From Chimonanthus salicifolius (Eukaryota; Streptophyta; Magnoliopsida; Laurales; Calycanthaceae), in NCBI GenBank assembly GCA_013350335.1, contig CM023532.1, positions 88,911,383 to 88,975,382 on the forward strand: 64,000 nt of DNA. Reading direction: 5' to 3'. The position numbers and the translations under genes were made by a program. Every line of letters begins with the position of its first letter. The stretch's first letter is position 1. The notes below the pieces were generated by a model that ran no database searches, was not told the DNA's origin, and saw nothing but the letters and a program-made list of their open reading frames with translations. Of this stretch, positions 33,484-45,171 are shown piece by piece.

Positions 33484-34085
33484 GCTGGGGAGTAGTAAGA
33501 AAGGTCATTCAAAGAGGATTATTTTGTAAAGGTTGGGGGTACATGTTGTTATTTTGAAGGGTTTATTTTAACCCTACCAACCTTTGTATCATGATAGAAG
33601 TTTGAATGATTTTTTTTTTAAGGAAGTATGTAGCTTATGAATTTATGAAGGAACTAAGCCAACAAATGTCCACTACACTTACTGTGTTATTCCCTATTGG
33701 TAGACAAGGACGACCATTGGTGGGTATGTAGATTCTCCGATAGATACAGTTTGGTTCCATAAGTTGTCACATGAGTCTTGTGATAGACATTTGATTTCGT
33801 AGTCGACGCATGGGTCGTATGTTAGACCTGTTAGCCCTATGATAGACAGAATAGTCCTACGAAGTATTAGTTATGCCCATGAATGGATTATACCCATAGG
33901 AGGGTTATATTCATGGATGGTTACTAACCATGGATGAGGGTTCCCATGGTGGTTTGGATTGATGCCGGGTATTGGTATCGTAGAAGTTATGAACAAAAGG
34001 GTTAGTCACATAGTGACTTATGTACAAATGAAGAGGTGCTAAGTTTTGGAGAGGTAGTTAATGTGAAAGATAGGAGTCTAGTGAA
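33484..34085 (+). other. Internal region of the 28098 element, non-coding
   Basis: AT-rich sequence with repeated GATAGAC and CCCATGG words and no credible ORF. It ends at an abrupt join to a minus-oriented family D LTR (CGACCCTTAACTAGCC). The element's 3' end, polypurine tract and 3' LTR are missing. Confidence 0.5.
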
Positions 34086-36780
34086 ACTCGAATGGGAAGC
34101 TATGGGCGACCCTTAACTAGCCACCCATGTGTGCATGGACTAAACCCATGATAAATAATCCACACATGGAACTAAGTAAAACTTGTCGAATAGATATAAC
34201 TGATTGTGGAATAAGTCAAATATGCGGAATTATAATCAATACTCAGACTGCTCCATTTTCAGATAGCAAAGTACAAGTCAAGTTTGCTTTAACATAATAA
34301 CCTCATTAGACTATTCTCAAACATAGCATTTGTCCACAATAACTTAATTCATATATCCAACATCAAGACTATAATTCAAACCATAGCAAAGATACTAGCT
34401 ATTACATGTCCATAAAGATGTATTTAATATAACAGTAATACAGAAATCCCAATCATCATTCAAAACTTAAGCTTCGCTCCCCTCCAGGTCATCGTCCTTC
34501 TCTTTCCCCTTCCTTGCTCCTGCATAATCCTCTAAGGATAGAATTAGGGCATTAGATCAACGCGCCCAGTAGGTTCCCGATCAGGGCTACCACATGGTTA
34601 GCATATAAAACATGCATATATATCATAGTACATGATTATCAATAAAACATCTGAAAACAATGCTATGTATGTAAGTGCATATGTAATGAGTCCCACCCCA
34701 TCACACATATACATAGCCAGCAAGTTCTTTCACAGAGTTCTTTTATTGGGACTCACACGATAAGGCAATCCACATAAATCCTCATTTCCCGTGGAAAGAC
34801 ACTTCATCATTAAGTTGTTTCACGGTGTTCTTTCATTGAGACTCTCAAGTCAAGGTAATCCATAATCATCACCCCATGCCATGCATGAGATGTCAATGTA
34901 CATGTATGTCATTTGTAAATACATATCTCATCATTCAAAACCACATTTGAAACATAATATCAAATACAACATATCTCATAAAAACATGATAAAACCAAAT
35001 CATAATTGTGGTTACAAGTAGGTAGGAAACCTACCGAAGATTAGCTTCGTTGTTTGTTCTTTTTCACTGGATCACGACTTGTACGCCGTTCAACTTCCGC
35101 TTCCTTGTTTATACAACGACAAGTTAATATCGTAACCATTGGATTTCTTATCAAGTCCAAATTCCATATTCCATCTTATGGTATGGCCGAAACTGATTAA
35201 CTTAGGATTTAACCTCCCTTTTTATTTGATCTCTCTTTTATTTAATCCTTATTAAACATCATATACTACAAAAATACCTTGGTAGGGTTCGGCCATACAA
35301 CATGGCCAAACCATACCACTTTGGTTTGGGTCCATACATCCAATCCAATGATTATTCCATCTTTGATCAATTCATCAATAATTACCTTTATACCATTTAG
35401 GCTAACCTTTTGTTTAATTTCCTTAAACACCACTAACCATATCCAAATGTTCACTTGAAACCCTTTTTAAACACATCATATTGTTCCATGATCTTCAAGT
35501 TTGAAACCATTTGAATCCACAAAACAGTCCATATAAAATGGTCCATGGGGTTCGGCCATGATGGTTCCCTTGGTTCAATAATTTTAACCTATGTACTTAA
35601 CTTAAGCTCCATTCTTTTACTAAGATAAATACATGGTTCAGCCATCCAATGGCTGACCCAAAAACAATAAATTTATCTTCATTGAAATCTCATAAGAAAC
35701 CCATTAGGTAACACATGGGGTCGGCCATTCACATGGCCGAACCTTACGGTTCTTGTGATGCAACTTTTTCCAACAATTCCATATAATTATTCTACTGTAT
35801 CTTAGCCATAAAAACAGCAAGGTTTAGCCATCCATTGCCAATCCCATACAATTAATTAATTCCATTTTACAATCCTTTAGCAATCTTCACACATGGTATG
35901 GTTTTTATCCCCAAAAGCCATACCATTTAATCAATTGCTTTCATGGGGTTCGGCCATCCAAAATGGCCGAACTCCATGCTCTAAATTTTCATCCTTTAAA
36001 CCTCATCATAATACTTTACATCAGTACTTAATTCGGCCACAAAATGACCCAATTAACATATGTGAAAATCATCATAGTTGACATGGTTCTTGACTTTCCA
36101 AAACATTAAACTAAAACCTCTCTTTTCATGGGGTTCGGCCAACCAAGATGGCCGAACCCAATGATATATTTTTTATCCTTTTGAGCCATCTAATCCAAGG
36201 TTTAATTCCTTGATATATTCAGCCAATCCATAGCCCAACATATGACACTCAAAACCATGATTTTAGAACTTTTCAAAACATGTAAATAATCTAACTTAGC
36301 ATCAAAAATAGTCCATGGTTTTTGTCCTACAAAAACCACCCAATTTACCCCATTCTTTGCATGGGGTTCGCCCATCCCAAGTGGCCGAACCCAATGATCA
36401 AATTTCCATCTTATTTATGAAATACCATCCAAGGTCTAACCCTTGATGGATTCGGCCAAATGATGGCCAAATCACACCCTTTTCACAACTTATTTAACTA
36501 CATAACTTTTAAGAAAGTCTCACCAATTTTCCTTTGCCTTCTTCCCTCTTGTTTCCTTTCTTCTTCCTTAATCCTTTGCTGGTTTGTGCTTGATCAATTG
36601 GTGCAAACACCACTGCCGGTTCAGCCAAGAAAAGAGTTTGGAGAGAGGGAGAGAGAGATGAGGATTCCTTAGGATTTCTTGTGTGAAAAACGGCCAAATG
36701 ATGTGGTCTATCCCTTTTGTAATTCAGCCACAACATCCATTCATTTCCCTCATTAAACCTTGATAAAATCGATGGCTTCT
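34086..36780 (-). mobile_element. LTR, family D copy 2 (minus)
   Basis: Near-identical to 24990-27680 (offset about 9.09 kb). Acceptor/branchpoint block near 34530-34570, hairpins 35285-36392, donor-like GTGAG near 36523. It differs from copy 1 mainly at hairpins (see findings) and in tandem-repeat number. It ends at about 36777 in ATCGATGG, then joins plus-oriented LTR sequence. Copies 1 and 2 may be the two LTRs of one minus-oriented element or a duplication. Confidence 0.83.
35285..36392 (-). repeat. Hairpin array of family D copy 2
   Basis: Full copies at 35285-35312, 35634-35658, 35717-35743, 35945-35973, 36130-36159 and 36363-36392. Half copies near 35182 (only TATGGCCGAA) and 35546-35563 (only GGGGTTCGGCCAT). 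Compared with copy 1, the 35285 hairpin is complete here but halved there, and the 35182 hairpin is halved here but complete there. Confidence 0.88.
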
Positions 36781-38030
36781 TTTGTAAATTAAAACTATGC
36801 AAAGGAGTTACTGTTTTGGGAGATTAATTTAGACATAAGATGAATGTCTAAGAGGTTCAAACCAAAGGCCATAGGGTTCGGCCAATGAGCATGGCCGAAC
36901 CCCATGAAATCATATGATTATTGTATGGTGTTTTTGATGGTTTTGAGAGACAAAAACCATACAAGATTATGGTGTTTTATGGGAATTAAATGAATATAAG
37001 TTTGCTGTTTTGGGTTGGCCATTGGATGGCTGAACCATGTGGTTAACATGGTTAAAGGGTAGAGTCCAATTGATATACAAGTATTGGAACAATTGAGCCA
37101 AGGGAACCATTGGGTTCGGCCATGTGTATGGCCGAACCCCATGGACCATTACATGGGTTAAATAGACTAAGTTTATGGGTAATATTTGTTATTGGTTCCA
37201 TGATGTTTTAAAGGGTTTAATATAACTGAAAGAGTGATGGATTTGGACGTTAGTGTTCATAAAAAAGAAAGGCAAAGTGGAGCACCAAAAATCAAAGGGG
37301 TGAGGTTCGGCCATGTTGTATGGCCGAACCCCACCAAGTGTCATGGATGGTGTTTGGTTTTAAAAAGGTTTAAAAATATCCCAATGGATGGGGTTATGAG
37401 AACCATTTGGTGATGGATAAAAGGGATTATAAGGTTCGGCCATGTATAGGGCCGAACCCCATAAAATGACAATGGTGGATTAAAGGTTAGATGATTAGTG
37501 TGTGAACTCTTAGATGAATGAATTGGAAATTAGAATTATGTATGAAGAATAAAAAGGATCAAAAGTCTGATGGTGAGGTTCGGCCATGTTGTATGGCCGA
37601 ACCCCACTAAGATGAATTGGTTTTGGATAATGGTGATTAGCAAAATTAATCGTTGGTTAGACAATGGCAAATCATAAGTACAAGTTAAATTGCAAAAGGA
37701 TATGAAAGGAAGATCAAATCCAAAATGATGAGGTTCGGCCATGGGTATGGCCGAACCCCACCAGGTGTTTTTAGGTTTTAGATGTGAATGAATATTTAAA
37801 TGATAGTGTGATTTATTTACTGTTACATCACAAGGTGACGAAAGTGAACGGCGTGCAAGTCGTGAGCAAGTGACGCTAAAGAAAGATCGAACTCTGAAGT
37901 GAATCTTCAGTAGGTTTCCTACCTACTTGTAACCACAATTATGAGTTGGTTTTATCATGTTTTTATGAGATATGTTGTATTTGATATTATGTTTCAAATG
38001 TGGTTTTGAATGATGAGATATGTATTTAAA
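36781..38030 (+). mobile_element. LTR piece, plus-oriented, intron part
   Basis: Hairpins at 36873-36903, 37012-37036, 37112-37140, 37303-37332, 37433-37460, 37576-37605 and 37731-37759, then the AGTAGGTTTCCTACC palindrome near 37912 and the ATGAGATATGTATTTA block that follows hairpins in family D. It is interrupted at 38031 by a TGTAACACCCC LTR. No donor, acceptor or terminus is retained. Confidence 0.8.
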
Positions 38031-40435
38031 TGTAACACCCCAATTTCTCAATGAAATGGATAATTACAAAAATGCCCCTAGATTGGTAAATTTATTAATT
38101 ATGATGTTAAATGAGAAAATAGTGGGGCCCATTGCTCAAACTAAGATCCTATGAACATATTATAAGGGTCAAATTATAATGGATGGGTAATGTACATAAA
38201 ATTGGGTCAAAAATTCTCAATAAGATGAATATTTACGAAAATGCCACTGGATTGGTAAATTTAATAAATGTGATTGCAAATGAGGAAATAGTGGGGCCCA
38301 TTGCTCAAACTAAGATCCTATGAACATATTATAAGGGTCAAATTATAATGGATGGGTAATGTACATCAAATTGGGTCAAAATGGTTAATTGGGTAAAAAA
38401 TTCTCAATAAGATGAATATTTACGAAAATGCCACTGGATTGGTAAATTTAATAAATGTGATTGCAAATGAGGAAATGGTGGGGCCCATTGTTCAAATTAA
38501 GATCATATGAACATATTATAATGTCCAATTTATCATGAATGGGTAATGAACATCAAATTGGGTCAATATGGTTAATTGGGTCAAAGGACCCAATTGGACC
38601 CAATCGGTCAAATGGACTTATTAGACCATTGGATGAGCCCAAATTTAATGGGGTTAAGCTAAATTGATTGGAAATCAAGTGGAGCAAAAATGGGTAGGCT
38701 TGATGCACATGTGAAAACCACTTAAAAATGGCTAAATCAGCCCATAAATGGGTCATGTTGTCAAAACGGGTCAAGGAGTTAATTGGGGACCCAATGTGTC
38801 GGGTTGACTGGGTTGACCACGGATGACCGTGTGGGCCCTCAATTGAATTCAAGTATGAGCAAGTGCAGCTCGAGTTTGACTGATTTGGATTGAGTTTTAA
38901 TTAAGAATAGAGTTGACTCAAATATGGTGCATTAAATGTATTGAGTTGGATGAGTTGAGTTGGAATAAAAAGATCATGAGTCAAGTGAGTCAAGAGGAAG
39001 TGGAAAGGAGTTCTAATCTCACACAACTCTTAGATAGACAAATCCTAGCCATTGGATGAAGGGGTGCCTTGGCCAAAGCCAAGGGACACCAAGCTTGGGC
39101 GGCATGCATCTCATCTCATGAGATGCATGGGCTGAAGTTAATGGATGCAACGTTTGGCACCAAGGGGTGCCTTGGATGGCACCCAATATCCCATCGATTT
39201 TATCAAGGTTTAATGAGGGAAATGAATGGATGTTGTGGCTGAATTACAAAAGGGATAGACCACATCATTTGGCCGTTTTTCACACAAGAAATCCTAAGGA
39301 ATCCTCATCTCTCTCTCCCTCTCTCCAAACTCTTTTCTTGGCTGAACCAGCAGTGGTGTTTGCACCAATTGATCAAGCATAAACCAGCAAAGGATTAAGG
39401 AAGAAGAAAGGAAACAAGAGGGAAGAAGGCAAAGGAAAATTGGTGAGACTTTCTTAAAAGTTATGTAGTTAAATAAGTTGTGAAAAGGGTGTGATTTGGC
39501 CATCATTTGGCCGAATCCATCAAGGGTTAGACCTTGGATGGTATTTCATAAATAAGATGGAAATTTGATCATTGGGTTCCACCACTTGGGATGGGCGAAC
39601 CCCATGAAAAGAATGGGGTAAATTGGGTGGTTTTTGTAGGACAAAAACCATGGACTGTTTTTGATGCTAAGTTAGATTATTTACATGTTTTGAAAAATTC
39701 TAAAATCGTGGTTTTGAGTGTCATATGTTGGGCCATGGATTCGCTGAATATATCAAGGAATTAAACCTTGGATTAGATGGCTCAAAAGGATAAAAAATAT
39801 ATCATTGGGTTCGGCCATCTTGGTTGGTCGAACCCCATGAAAAGAGAGGTTTTAGTTTAATGTTTTGGAAAGTCAAGAACCATGTCAACTATGGTGATTT
39901 TTACATATGTTAATTTGGTCATTTTGTGGCCGAATTAAGTACTGATGTAAAGTATTATGATGAGCTTTAAAGGATGAAAATTTAGAGCATGGAGTTCGGC
40001 CACTTTGGATGGCCGAACCCCATGAAAGTAATTGATTAAAAGGTATGGTTTTTGGGGATAAAAACCATACCATGTGTGAAGATTGCCAAAGAATTGTAAA
40101 ATGGAATTAATTAATTGTATGGGATCGGCAATGGATGGTTAAAACTTGCTGTTTTTATGGCTAAGATACGGTAGAATAATTATATGGAATTGTTGGAAAA
40201 AGTTGCATCACAAGAACCATAAGGTTCGGCCATGTGAATGGCCGAACCCCATGGGTCACCTAATGGGTTTCTTATGAGATTTCAATGAAGATAAATTCAC
40301 TGTTTTTGGTCAGCCATTGGATGGCTGAACCATGTATTTATCTTAGTAAAAGAATGGAGCTTAGGTTAAGTACATAGGTTAAAATTATTGAACCAAGGGA
40401 ACCATTGGGTTCGGCCATGCGTATGGCCGAACCCC
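38031..40435 (+). mobile_element. LTR, family C/D, plus-oriented, truncated at a hairpin
   Basis: TGTAACACCCC start at 38031 (flank TTAAA), a tandem repeat (38045-38575), U3 with GTTGACC words, leader at about 39200-39440, donor-like TTG|GTGAG near 39443, hairpins 39807-39836, 39993-40022, 40223-40250, 40308-40331 and 40407-40435. From 39186 to 40435 it is the inverted copy of 35530-36780. It stops exactly in a hairpin: AACCCCAA is followed directly by another right arm GGCCGAACCCC. Confidence 0.85.
38045..38575 (+). repeat. 170-190-bp tandem repeat, three units
   Basis: TTCTCAAT landmarks at 38045, 38214 and 38401. Each unit includes GAATATTTACGAAAATGCC, GTGGGGCCCATTG and GATGGGTAATGTACAT. 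It lies at the very start of U3, where enhancers often sit; whether it affects expression is unknown. The copy at 46769 has one unit. Confidence 0.92.
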
Positions 40436-41229
40436 AAGGCCGAACCCCACTAAGGCATGTTTGTGGACTTAAACATGGTTGGAAATCAAATGGAGTATTG
40501 GTTTGATTTGTTGATATGTAATAAGGTAACGGGATCTCACAAGTGGTGCGGATTCGGTGAGCGGTTTTCGGACAAAAACACAAGGACACATTAGTTGGTC
40601 ATTGGTAGGATTCCTACCTTATTGAAAACCATGAAATATGTATATGCGAATGTTTTACTTGAATTATTTTGGTATCAAATGATATGTCTATATGATGGAA
40701 TTTTAATGCTATGGTTTGTATTATTACATAGCATGTTTGCACTTGCATCTCATGCATGGCATGAGAGGGATGAAATGTAACCGGAGATCCACGCTCCGTC
40801 GGAGCGTCCATAAGGCATTCGTGGGGGTACCTTGATGTGCATTATCCATCAAGAGGGATGTATGATTGACTTGTAACCGGAGATCCACACTCTGTCAGGG
40901 CGTCCGTAAGGCATTCGTGGGGATACCTTGATGTGCATTTTCCATCAAGAGGAATACTATGTGATTGTTATACCTTGATGAGGATTTTCCATCAGGAGGG
41001 ATATTATGTGATTGTAACATGGACAACGGGTGGGACTCATGGCATATGATACCCATGGCATGGCATTTACTTGTATGGTTTTGATGTTATTTATATCTAT
41101 GTGTTTATGTTATACTAATCCATGTGTTTAACCTATTCAAAGTACCTACTGGCGCGTTGTCTAACGCCCTACTTCTACCTTAGATGATGACGCAGGAAAT
41201 GGAGGAAGTGAAAGGGGTGAGGCGTTACA
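40436..41229 (+). mobile_element. LTR 3' part, plus-oriented, internally deleted
   Basis: Starts in a half hairpin (GGCCGAACCCCAC). It then has CGGAG modules (40780-40900), CATCAAG spacers and the branchpoint/acceptor block (TTAG near 41183), and jumps from GCAGGAAATGG to the terminal GGCGTTACA at 41229, losing the roughly 450 bp usually present. No PBS follows, so it is a fragment. Confidence 0.75.
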
Positions 41230-42611
41230 TTTTCAATCTCAAATAAACCACATTACGGATTTGAACAATACTTTGTTTATGTTCATCTTATTACTAGTCA
41301 TTGGATGGATTTCAAATCCATGGCCTATAACCATTTGGCCAAACTTTCCAATCCGAAATGGAAACCCATGGTTTTGGCCATTCCGTAGCCGAAACCATGG
41401 TTCCCTTGTTTTCTTACATTTTTCGCGTCTCCTTCGTTTTCTTTCTTTCCGTCTTGCTCCTCCGTTCTTTTCCTTCCTTAGTCTTTTCTTCTTCCTCCTT
41501 GATCTTCGGGCAAAGAGTGTTGCTTGAGAGGGAGAGGGTTTGAGATGAGAAACTCTAAGAGAGGGTTCGGCCAAGGAGTGAAGGTTTGAGAGAGGGAGAG
41601 AGAGAGAGTGAGATGAAACACTCTCAACTATTTTGTCTAAGGTAAAATCTGCCAAGGGAGAGTTGAGATGAGCCATTTCTATCTTGCCCTTGGGTTTCTT
41701 GAGAGAGGGACAGAGAGAGAGAATGAGATGTAAAAACCCTAACTCTTTTTGTCTAGTGAGGGTCGGCCAAGGAGGGCTTGAGAGAGGGAATGAGATGAAT
41801 GTCTCAAGGAGAGTTAGCCCTAGGGTTTGGTTGTTGCTAACCCTAATCTCCCCAACCACCCTCATCAAGATGGGGTCTTTCCCATGTGTCCCTTGGCTAA
41901 CCAAGAGGGCACATGGCTTACACTTGGCCAACATTCCCTTTCCAACGATTTTTATGTCTAGGGTTTCCATGAGATGGAAACCCACCACCTCCCCTTTGAC
42001 TCACCTAAGTCCTTTCATCTTCCATATGACTCAGCACCCATTCAACTCACTTCATTTAAATGAAACTCATTCCCCTAACTCAAGCACTTGAATTCATTCT
42101 TAATTAATTAATTCCTTAATTCCACTCACTTCACTTAACCCTCTTGAACTCACCTATGAACTCACCCATGGTTGACCAAGTCAACCATAGTGGCAGGCCC
42201 CACAAGTTACCTTAGACCACATGCCACCTCACTTGATGAGGTGGACTTTGGTCCCACTTGGCTATGCCACTTCCATGTCACCTCCTACACTTGCCACCTC
42301 ACTTGATGAGGTGGGTCCCATGCCTTAGATCTTAATTGGGTACATGACCCGATTAAATCAATTCTTTACCCATTTACCCTAATCATCAATTCATCTTGAC
42401 CCATTGGGTCCCAATTGGGCATTTGACCCAATTGACCACATTTACCCAATTAATTAAAATTAACCCTATCCATGATCCATTGGACCATACTTGGGCCATT
42501 GTCCCAATTCTTATCCATCTAACATCCATTCCATCTATAAATCTTAATTTTTAACAATTAAAATAGATAATAGCCAATATAATTATTGCATTGAAAATCT
42601 GGGCTATTACA
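41230..42611 (-). mobile_element. LTR, family B, U3 and leader part only
   Basis: Ends in GGGCTATTACA at 42611. Matches the leader/U3 part of other minus copies from about 41290 (GGATGGATTTCAAATCC), with GAGAGAGGGAGAG purine tracts at 41520-41800 and GTTGACC words after 42160. The hairpin/intron part and the 3' end are absent. 41230-41290 is unassigned. A 249-codon open frame on the minus strand (41239-41988) is low-complexity leader and not a credible gene. Confidence 0.78.
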
Positions 42612-42866
42612 CCATCCTCAGACGGACAGACAATCTGAAGAAACTATACAGACCTTGGAAGATAGCCTGCATGCTAGACTTTCAGGGAAGTTGAGAAGAT
42701 CACCTTCCACTGATGGAGTTTTCGTACAACAATGCGAGCCTCCAAATGGCTCCATTTGAGCCGTTGTATGGTCGACCCTGTAGGTCCCCAGTTTGTTGGA
42801 CCGAGGCAGGAGAGGCTGCACTTGTCGGACCAGATTTGGTTGCAGAGACCACAAAACAGATCAAGG
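42612..42866 (+). pseudogene. pol: Tekay-like integrase fragment
   Basis: Plus-strand reading with one frame change matches the end of the integrase core: the SSDGQT motif, CMLDFQGS, LMEFSYNNASLQMAPFE, LYGRPCRSPVCWTE and LVAETTKQIKVI. The LYGR-CRSPVCW block is typical of Tekay-like chromoviruses. Only about 85 codons remain. It begins directly at the LTR end at 42611 and fuses at about 42866 to LINE sequence. Integrase would join cDNA to the host chromosome; this scrap cannot. Confidence 0.88.
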
Positions 42867-43380
42867 TCATTTTCTCTGGGCTGAAAGCAAATTGTTTTAA
42901 AAACTAGATCATCTTCTCCAGGTCTTGTGAGATTCGTGAGGAAATTCTATCTATTTTCAACATGGTTCAGGCTACTTTGCATATAACATACTTGGGCCTG
43001 CCGTTGGTATCATCTCGTATTCATTTTAAGGATTGTGATTCTTTAATCCACAAAGTTCGCAAGCATATAAATGGCTGGACATCAAAAGTTTTGTCCTATG
43101 CTGGCAGATTGGAGCTGCTACGTTCTACCATAAACAGCCTTCATATCTTCTGGGAAAACTCCTTCCTCCCACCGAAGACTTGTTTGAATGAGATAGAAAA
43201 AATTATGCGTGCTTTCTTATGGGGAGTTGACTCCAATCATAGAAACATTCACATGGTCTATTGGGAGAAATTATGCAAGAACGTAGGTGGTCTAGGCTTG
43301 AGAAATGTGCATCATATCAATAAGGCTTTCCTTATAAAGCATGTTTGGAACACCGTGTGTGGCAAAGACAGTCGACTTTA
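42867..43380 (+). pseudogene. L1-type LINE reverse transcriptase fragment
   Basis: FSGLKANCFKN followed by a stop, then an open stretch with TYLGLPLVSSRI, HINGWTSKVLSYAGRLELL, EIEKIMRAFLWG and WEKLCKNVGGLGLRN. These are the ordered motifs of the RT C-terminal part of plant L1-type LINE ORF2 proteins. No endonuclease, catalytic box or poly-A tail is present, so it is an internal fragment. Both ends are abrupt: a gypsy integrase on the left, unrelated sequence after CGKDSRLYV on the right. Confidence 0.9.
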
Positions 43381-43680
43381 TGTACCACTCGATGTATCGA
43401 TTGAATTGATACTATCGACTTGAGAACATGACGGAAATACAGTGTCTGTCAAACCGAACCCAGGTAGACATGTCGATAGTACTGACATGTTGACTATGTA
43501 CACCCTCGACCTATAGACCAACATGAGTATATCGACCTGTGGGCAAATGAAAAACACAGACAGAACCTCGGTCAATACATTGAGATGACCGATGTATCGA
43601 CTATGTCCAGGGGCGACATGTCGATAGTGTCGATGTGTCGACCTGAGACATTGATAGTTTTATGAGATTAACATACTTAG
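43381..43680. repeat. TGTCGA / TATCGA-rich segment
   Basis: About ten irregularly spaced TGTCGAT, TATCGA and GTCGAC words, several as GACATGTCGATAGT. It looks like a degenerate short-repeat block rather than coding sequence. Origin unknown. Confidence 0.55.
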
Positions 43681-45171
43681 TACAAAACACACATGTGGAG
43701 TCATTTAGACTCTAATGACCATTTCCAAATGAACCCTAAAGCTTAATTAAGACTTTCATAAATTGAATTAGAGGGTTTTTACACTATAATGACATGAGAA
43801 TTATATGCTGGCACATGTGAACGAACGAAGAGGTGAGAGTAACTCTGAGATTGCCCAATCTACTTCATGAATCGTTTATCATCGCTGATCACCATAGACC
43901 TGTTAGGTTTTCCTACATTATTGAAGCACTATGGGTGTGAAAGTTATACCCTGCTATGTATTGATTTCCTTTAAAACCATATATTTTGAGTTATGAGAAT
44001 GCTATTATTTCAACATGAGTTATATTGAGATATTTTGCTATTATGTTTTACATGTTGCAAGAGATTGGAAATCTATAATGAATGAATTTTTCATCATGTT
44101 GCATACATGTACCTCACGCATGATTGCATGGGAAGGAATCGCATTACCGAGCCAAGAATGAAATGTCCAGACATCGCTTGGTCTCATGTACAATGATATT
44201 GATGGACTAATACGAATGTTATATTTTGGCCACATCCATGATTGTGATTGTTACGGCTTTAAATTGGGCCAAAGAGCTCCTGGGAAGGTCCCAAAACCCT
44301 GCGCATAGGGAGGAATCCACAGTCCACCGATAGTCTCGGTTAATTTGTGGATGGGTACAAGACCCTGGTGGTTGCAGCCTCAAATGTTGTTTGGCATAAT
44401 TGGCCAATGATGGAAACCATTGAAGTGAATGAATATTATGATTGATGCATGGGCATGGAAGGGCATTCATTGATACATGACACCCATGGTATGGCATTTC
44501 TTGAGAAATTGCAAGCATCTTGGAATATGTGATTTTATACCATGTTACAAATGATATTTGAGAAATATATCATGTTTCCCAATGAGCAATGTTTTACCAT
44601 GAAAATGCAAGTATATGTATTTTTTTTATTATAACACTCCCTAGTGCATATTTATTAGTTGGAATTCCTACTGGGTGTGTTGACTAAGCCATAAATTTTC
44701 TCCCTTTAGATGTGAACACAGGTGAAAGAAAGAAACATGAAGTTGGACCTAGTGATAGCCAAGCTTGATCAAGATTTGAACAAGAGATGCTTGATGGACT
44801 TAGATTTCTTTTGATATTTTGAACATGATGAAATTTGTAGGAGTGGGGGACTATGGAAATGTAACATATTTGTTTAACTCCTACACTTTTGGATTTGTAT
44901 TTGATTTATGTTAAATATGGAGACTCCTTGCTTTTGCTTTGAGATGTAATATCTTATGTGATATCTAAATGTTTTTAGTCCTTTCGCAAATTTTATTCTA
45001 GTGTGTAAATGTTATCATGGTAATTTAGTCCATGCACACTATAGGTTGGGCCAGTCGAGGTTCTGGTTTTCGTACTCGGACTCAGCTCGCGTCGTGGCGC
45101 TCGCCTCTTTCCTCAATAAAATATTCATATTATGTTACTTTGATGATGGTGGGAGAGGGCAGGACGCCACA
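43681..45171 (+). mobile_element. LTR, divergent family G, 3' part
   Basis: Shares the layout, though not much sequence, with families B and C. It has ATCTGTAC-like hairpin-free intron sequence, a GCATGGGAAGGAAT block, CCTACTGGGTGTGTTGACTAAGCC near 44670, a pyrimidine tract ending TTTAG near 44710, the GGCCAGTCGAGG and CTCAGCTCGCGTCGTGGCG block (45050-45105), and an end in GGACGCCACA at 45171. The 5' boundary is not recognisable. Directly downstream is Athila-like RT. Confidence 0.6.

Noticed and set aside
41239..41988. 249-codon open frame on the minus strand
   Set aside because: It lies wholly in the leader/U3 of an LTR, is built from GAGAGAGGG-type low-complexity sequence, has no domain, and is not kept open in the matching part of other LTR copies.
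42713..43423. A continuous host gene across the integrase and LINE motifs
   Set aside because: The two parts belong to different retroelement classes, and stops separate them.
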